The notes under the pieces are model-generated. The model saw only the letters and a list, made by a program, of their open reading frames with translations. It made no database searches and was not told the DNA's origin. Of a DNA stretch of 64,000 bases, positions 60,524-64,000 are shown one piece after another. This DNA comes from Streptomyces sp. ALI-76-A (lineage in GTDB: Bacteria; Actinomycetota; Actinomycetes; Streptomycetales; Streptomycetaceae). Position numbers and translations under genes: made by a program. The stretch is taken from the NCBI RefSeq assembly GCF_030287445.1, contig NZ_JASVWB010000004.1, positions 992,001 to 1,056,000 on the forward strand, in the 5' to 3' direction. The stretch's first letter is position 1. Every line of letters begins with the position of its first letter.

Positions 60524-61561
60524 TCACGACCGCTGGGTGACCATCGACAGGGCAGGCGTGCGCGGGCGTCGCAGGCTCACGGACACCTTCCTCCGTGCCG
60601 AGTCGAGGACCGCCTCCGCCACCTCGACCGTCCTCAGCCCCTGATCAAGGGTGATGATGTCCGTTGCCTTGCCCTCCACGGCATCACGGAACCGCTCGTG
60701 CTCGACGAGGAGCGGCTCGCGCTTGGGGATGGCGTAGCGGACCATGTCGCCTTCGGCTACGCCGCGGAAGGCGCGCAGGGCCTCCCATTCGGTGGTCACC
60801 GCTCCGTTGGCATGGAAGGTCAGGTCTGCCGTGAGAGTGTCGGCGACGAGGCAGCCACGCTCGCCGGTCACCGCTGTGTAGCGCTCCTTGTGGGGACTGA
60901 GCCAGTTGACGAGATGGCTGACCAGGGTGCCGTCGCTGAGGTCGCCGACCACGGAGACCATGTCCTCATGGGGGCGGCCGCTCTTGGACACCGTGCGCGC
61001 CGAGACCGAGACGTAGTGGTGGCCGGTGACCCAACTGGTGAGGTCGATGTCGTGGGTTGCCAGGTCCTTGACGACCCCGACGTCGGCGATGCGGTGGGGG
61101 AAGGGTCCCTGGCGGCGCGTGACGACTTGGAAGACCTCCCCGAGTTCTCCCGCCTCGAGGCGGGAACGCAGGCTCTGCAGTGCCGGGTTGAACCGCTCGA
61201 TGTGTCCGACACCGGCGACCAGTCCTGCTCTGCCGAACGCGTCGACCAGTCGTTGCGCGGCCGTCGCTGAGTGGGCGAGCGGCTTCTCGATCAGCGCGGG
61301 CACGCCGTTCTCGGCCAAGGCCAGACCGACCTCCTCGTGCAACGCCGTGGGACAGGCGACCACCGCGTAGTCGAGTCCAAGCGCGAGCAGCTCAGCCAGG
61401 GTGGCGACGACGGGGGTGTTCCGGCCGGCACCCGTGGAATCGCCTGCCGGGTCCATGACGCCCACCAGCTCGACACCGTCAAGCGACGACAGCACCCGGG
61501 CGTGGTTGTGCCCCATGGCTCCAAGTCCGATGAGCCCGGCCCGCAGGGTACGCCGACTCAC
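60524..61561 (-). CDS. Gfo/Idh/MocA oxidoreductase, WbpB-like (345 aa)
   Basis: NAD-dependent sugar 3-dehydrogenase of the WbpB type: AGLIGLGAMGHNHARVLSSL at the N-terminus, PALIEKPLAHSATAAQRLVD with the EKP catalytic Lys, VGHIERFNPALQSLRSRL and VVKDLATHDIDLTSWVTG. WbpB oxidises C3 of the UDP-uronate so that WbpE can transaminate it. GTG start overlapping the stop of the aminotransferase gene (GTGA). Confidence 0.92.
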   Translation of the reverse strand: MSRRTLRAGLIGLGAMGHNHARVLSSLDGVELVGVMDPAGDSTGAGRNTPVVATLAELLALGLDYAVVACPTALHEEVGLALAENGVPALIEKPLAHSATAAQRLVDAFGRAGLVAGVGHIERFNPALQSLRSRLEAGELGEVFQVVTRRQGPFPHRIADVGVVKDLATHDIDLTSWVTGHHYVSVSARTVSKSGRPHEDMVSVVGDLSDGTLVSHLVNWLSPHKERYTAVTGERGCLVADTLTADLTFHANGAVTTEWEALRAFRGVAEGDMVRYAIPKREPLLVEHERFRDAVEGKATDIITLDQGLRTVEVAEAVLDSARRKVSVSLRRPRTPALSMVTQRS

Positions 61562-62655
61562 CGTACTCCTCCGGCATCGCTCACGGCCTGTGCGATCCGC
61601 TCCAGCTCGGCCTGCCCCAGGGCCGGGTGGACCGGGAGGGACAGAACCTCGGCAGCTGCCCGGTCGGTCTCGGGCAGGGACGGCCTGCCCTGGTCCTGAT
61701 AGGGCCTGAGTCGGTGGATCGGGGTCGGGTAGTACACCGCGCTGCCGATGCCCTGTCGCGCCAGGTCCTGCTGCACGGAATCCCGAAGACCGCCCGGGAC
61801 GCGGACCGTGTACTGGTGGTAGACGTGCCGCGCGCCGTCCGCCTCATGCGGAACAGACAGCCCCTCGACGCGGGAGTCGAGTACCTTGGCGTTGGCCCTC
61901 CGCTGCTCCGTCCAGGCCGGCAGTTGCTTCAGCTGCTCACGGCCGACGGCCGCCGCGACGTCGGTCATCCGCATGTTGGCCCCGACGATCTCGTTCTCGT
62001 ACCGCTGCTCCATGCCCTGGTTCCGCAAAAGCCGAAGTGTGCGGGCGAGGTGCGGATCGCCGGTCGAAACCATGCCGCCCTCGAGAGCGTGCATGTTCTT
62101 CGTCGGATAGAAGCTGAAGCATCCTGCCTCACCGAAGCTGCCGACGGGGCGTCCGTGCAGCGTGGCTCCGTGCGCCTGGCAGGCGTCCTCCACTACGGCG
62201 AGCCCATGGCGTGCGGCAAGCTCCACCAGCTGGTCCATGGGCGCGGGGTGCCCGTACAGATGCACCGGCACGAGGGCGGCGGTGCGCGGACCGATCACCG
62301 CTGATGCGGCGAGCGGGTCGAGGCAGTAGGTGCCGGGCGTGATGTCGGCGAAGACGGGATCGGCGCCCACCAGACGTACTGCGTTGGCGGTCGCCGCGAA
62401 CGAGAACGAGGGCACCACGACCTCGTCTCCCGGTCCGATGCCCAGGGCCATGAGGCTCAGCTGCAGGGCGGAGGTGCCGGAGTTGACCGCTACGCAGGCG
62501 CGTCCGGCGACCAACTCGGAGAACTCCTCTTCGAACGCGGCCACTTCTGGGCCCTGGACGACACGGCCACTACGCAGAACGCGTACGGCCGCAGCGATCT
62601 CGGCTTCACCGATCACGGGTCTGGCCGCCGGGATCGATGGAAGGGAGCGGGTCAT
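61558..62655 (-). CDS. DegT/DnrJ/EryC1 aminotransferase, WbpE-like (365 aa)
   Basis: PLP-dependent sugar aminotransferase: RPVIGEAEIAAAVRVLRSGR, VAVNSGTSALQLSLMALGIG, VVEDACQAHGA (Asp), FSFYPTKNMHALEGGM (PLP Lys), RNQGMEQRYENEIVGANMRM. WbpE converts the 3-keto-uronate into the 3-amino sugar using glutamate. First gene of the leftward operon, coupled to the WbpB-like gene. Confidence 0.93.
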   Translation of the reverse strand: MTRSLPSIPAARPVIGEAEIAAAVRVLRSGRVVQGPEVAAFEEEFSELVAGRACVAVNSGTSALQLSLMALGIGPGDEVVVPSFSFAATANAVRLVGADPVFADITPGTYCLDPLAASAVIGPRTAALVPVHLYGHPAPMDQLVELAARHGLAVVEDACQAHGATLHGRPVGSFGEAGCFSFYPTKNMHALEGGMVSTGDPHLARTLRLLRNQGMEQRYENEIVGANMRMTDVAAAVGREQLKQLPAWTEQRRANAKVLDSRVEGLSVPHEADGARHVYHQYTVRVPGGLRDSVQQDLARQGIGSAVYYPTPIHRLRPYQDQGRPSLPETDRAAAEVLSLPVHPALGQAELERIAQAVSDAGGVR

Positions 62656-62999
62656 TGGACTTCTCCGTTCGGGGGGCGAAAGAGAGTCGACCTACGTTCA
62701 ACTTCTGCTCACCCCACCTGGTTTTCCTGCGCGTCACATATCCACCCTTATGGACGATCAGGAGCGATGCGCGTCGCTTAATTCAGGAACGCATCGAGTA
62801 CGCGCGCCATAATCGGCGCCATCATGGTAAGTGCGCGCCTTGGGCGCGGTGCCGATTTTCACCGCCTTTTCGGGATCGTCAATCAAAGGTTCGACGGCCT
62901 CACCCAGTGCTTCCCCATGCGGTTCGACGGCTTGAGTCGGTGTTCTGTGGTGAGGTCGGACCGCTGCGTGGCGGCGTGCGGGCGGATCGGCGGTAAGGG
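62656..62999. other. Promoter region of the sugar operon
   Basis: About 340 bases upstream of the aminotransferase gene. The part nearest the gene must hold the promoter; the rest has no protein-like frame. An AGAAGTCC stretch precedes the ATG. Confidence 0.45.
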
Positions 63000-63428
63000 C
63001 CCGTTGGCCGCGGACCAGGGCCCACCGGACGTCGAGGTGGCGTCGGGCCGGAGCGAGGACGGCTTGCTTGTGCGTCGTCCCCTCGCTGCGCCGGCGGATC
63101 GGACCTCCCCCCGCACGTTCCGGCAGGATCGCCGAGACGGTGCGGGCGTTCTGCCCGCGCGGCCCGCATCGATGCTTGCAGGAGATCGCCGGCACGCAGC
63201 TCGGGCGCTGCTCGGCCGGCCATCCGCGCAGCACCAGGTGCCGGCCGTGGACCTCGTCGCCGGTCAGCCAGCGAAACGGCGGCTTCGCGGCAACCGCTCG
63301 CCCCGGCATCGCGCGGGCCAGCGCGGAGCTTGGTGCGGAAGGTGACGTCGTCGCCGATCCCCGCGTCGCCCGGCGGGCCGGATCCGCGAACCAAGGGGTG
63401 GGCAGGTACAACTCCCGGTCGGTCAACG
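63000..63428 (-). pseudogene. IS701/IS4-like transposase remnant, multiply frameshifted
   Basis: Pieces in different leftward frames: MTDRELYLPTPWFADP, AGIGDDVTFRTKL, KPPFRWLTGDEVHGRHLVLR, CKHRCGPRGQNARTVSAILP, LDVRWALVRGQRALTADP. Their order matches actinobacterial IS701-type transposases. Broken and truncated at both sides. Confidence 0.65.
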
Positions 63429-63501
63429 CCCGCTCCTCATCCCGCCCAGGCCCAGTCCACGAGCAGCCCGACCACCCGTCACGCCAATGACAGCTGCAGT
63501 A

Positions 63502-64000
63502 CTAATGACGCATCGCCCACAGCCGGAACAGTCCGCTCACCGCCCTGTCGATCTCCAGGGCACACTCGTACAGCTCCTCACGGGGCCTGCTCCAGGGGTC
63601 CGGGATGTCGTCCTCGGTCGGCGGGACTGGGGCCGCGGCGCCGCGGCGGGTGGCAGCCGCTGCCACCACGGCCTCGAATCCGCCCCCACCGCCCCCCGCG
63701 GCTCCCCCATCCGCGAGCCGCACGAACTCCTTCAGGGTGAAGCAGTGCCGCATCGCCGCCGGCGCGAGGCGCACGGCCGCCTCGCGGTGCTCGCGCGCGA
63801 GCCCGAGGACCAGCGGGGCGCCCGCCATGAGCTGTGCGGTGAGCGGGCGGGAGACGAATCCGGAGCCGTCACCGCCCAGCTCCTCCAGGACCGCCCGGGT
63901 GGTGTCCTCCATACGGAAACGGTGCCACGCCTCCGTGCCGGCGCTCTCCGGCCGCAGGGTCGAGCCCGGCGGCAGCTTCGCCGCCAGCAGGCGCTCGGCG
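63502..64000 (-). CDS. Low-molecular-weight protein tyrosine phosphatase, partial (runs off right edge)
   Basis: The visible C-terminal 165 residues contain STLRPESAGTEAWHRFRMED, GSGFVSRPLTAQLMAGAPLV, LGLAREHREAAVRL and the late DDIPDPWSRPREELYE with the general-acid Asp of the family (DPW). The catalytic CxxxxxR loop lies beyond the window. Such phosphatases commonly sit in polysaccharide export loci (Wzb-like), consistent with the sugar genes to the left. A Gly-rich insert (GGGGGGF) is unusual. Confidence 0.85.
   Translation of the reverse strand, partial: AERLLAAKLPPGSTLRPESAGTEAWHRFRMEDTTRAVLEELGGDGSGFVSRPLTAQLMAGAPLVLGLAREHREAAVRLAPAAMRHCFTLKEFVRLADGGAAGGGGGGFEAVVAAAATRRGAAAPVPPTEDDIPDPWSRPREELYECALEIDRAVSGLFRLWAMRH

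Noticed and set aside
1..64000. tRNA, rRNA or riboswitch genes
   Set aside because: No cloverleaf, rRNA-like or known riboswitch core was recognised by eye; a covariance-model scan would be needed to exclude them.

Overview
The window looks like chromosomal DNA of a Streptomyces or a close actinomycete. It is GC-rich throughout, uses many GTG starts and one TTG start, has genes coupled by ATGA/GTGA overlaps, and carries typical streptomycete families (ANTAR, STAS and RsbW-like regulators, YtrA-type GntR, a class F sortase, type II DAHP synthase). All calls come from reading the sequence and recalling families; no database search was run.

Region 1 (1-15155) is most of a phenazine biosynthetic gene cluster. 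The core phzB-phzC-phzD-phzE-(small gene)-phzF-phzG lies on the + strand. It is followed by a flavin reductase domain (frameshifted here and possibly fused to a VOC resistance-type protein), an adenylating enzyme of the EhpF/LuxE type, a LuxC-like acyl reductase and a methyltransferase. These last genes suggest that a phenazine carboxylate is reduced to the aldehyde or alcohol and O-methylated, as in griseoluteic acid-type phenazines. Divergently, a tightly coupled operon encodes a methyltransferase, an AurF-like diiron oxygenase, an acyl carrier protein and the start of what looks like an amino acid:carrier-protein ligase. I know of no phenazine pathway with such a carrier-protein arm; this is the most interesting candidate system in the window.

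Region 2 (15.2-35.5 kb) is mosaic accessory DNA: a deleted IS1182-like transposase, signalling genes (two ANTAR proteins, a STAS antagonist, an RsbW-like kinase), a TetR/NmrA pair, secreted proteins, a GntR-membrane protein operon with operator-like repeats, and a series of insertion sequences. Two of these are nested so precisely that their order of arrival can be read. Region 3 (35.6-38.9 kb) is an SDR/aldo-keto reductase/SDR operon opposite a TetR regulator; one SDR has lost its catalytic Tyr and Lys. Region 4 (39.2-54 kb) alternates intact genes (D-2-hydroxyacid dehydrogenase, two-component system, sortase with surface protein) with remnants: recombinase, IS3, IS6, IS5 and Tn3 pieces, an amino acid permease end, and an erythromycin esterase gene cut by an IS630 element.

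Region 5 (54.1-57 kb) has a secreted metzincin-type protease and more ATPase/HTH regulatory genes, some with disrupted frames. Region 6 (57.2-64 kb) holds five enzymes matching, step for step, the Pseudomonas WbpA-B-E-D-I route to UDP-2,3-diacetamido-2,3-dideoxymannuronic acid, next to a low-molecular-weight tyrosine phosphatase that runs off the right edge. It probably starts a surface-polysaccharide locus.
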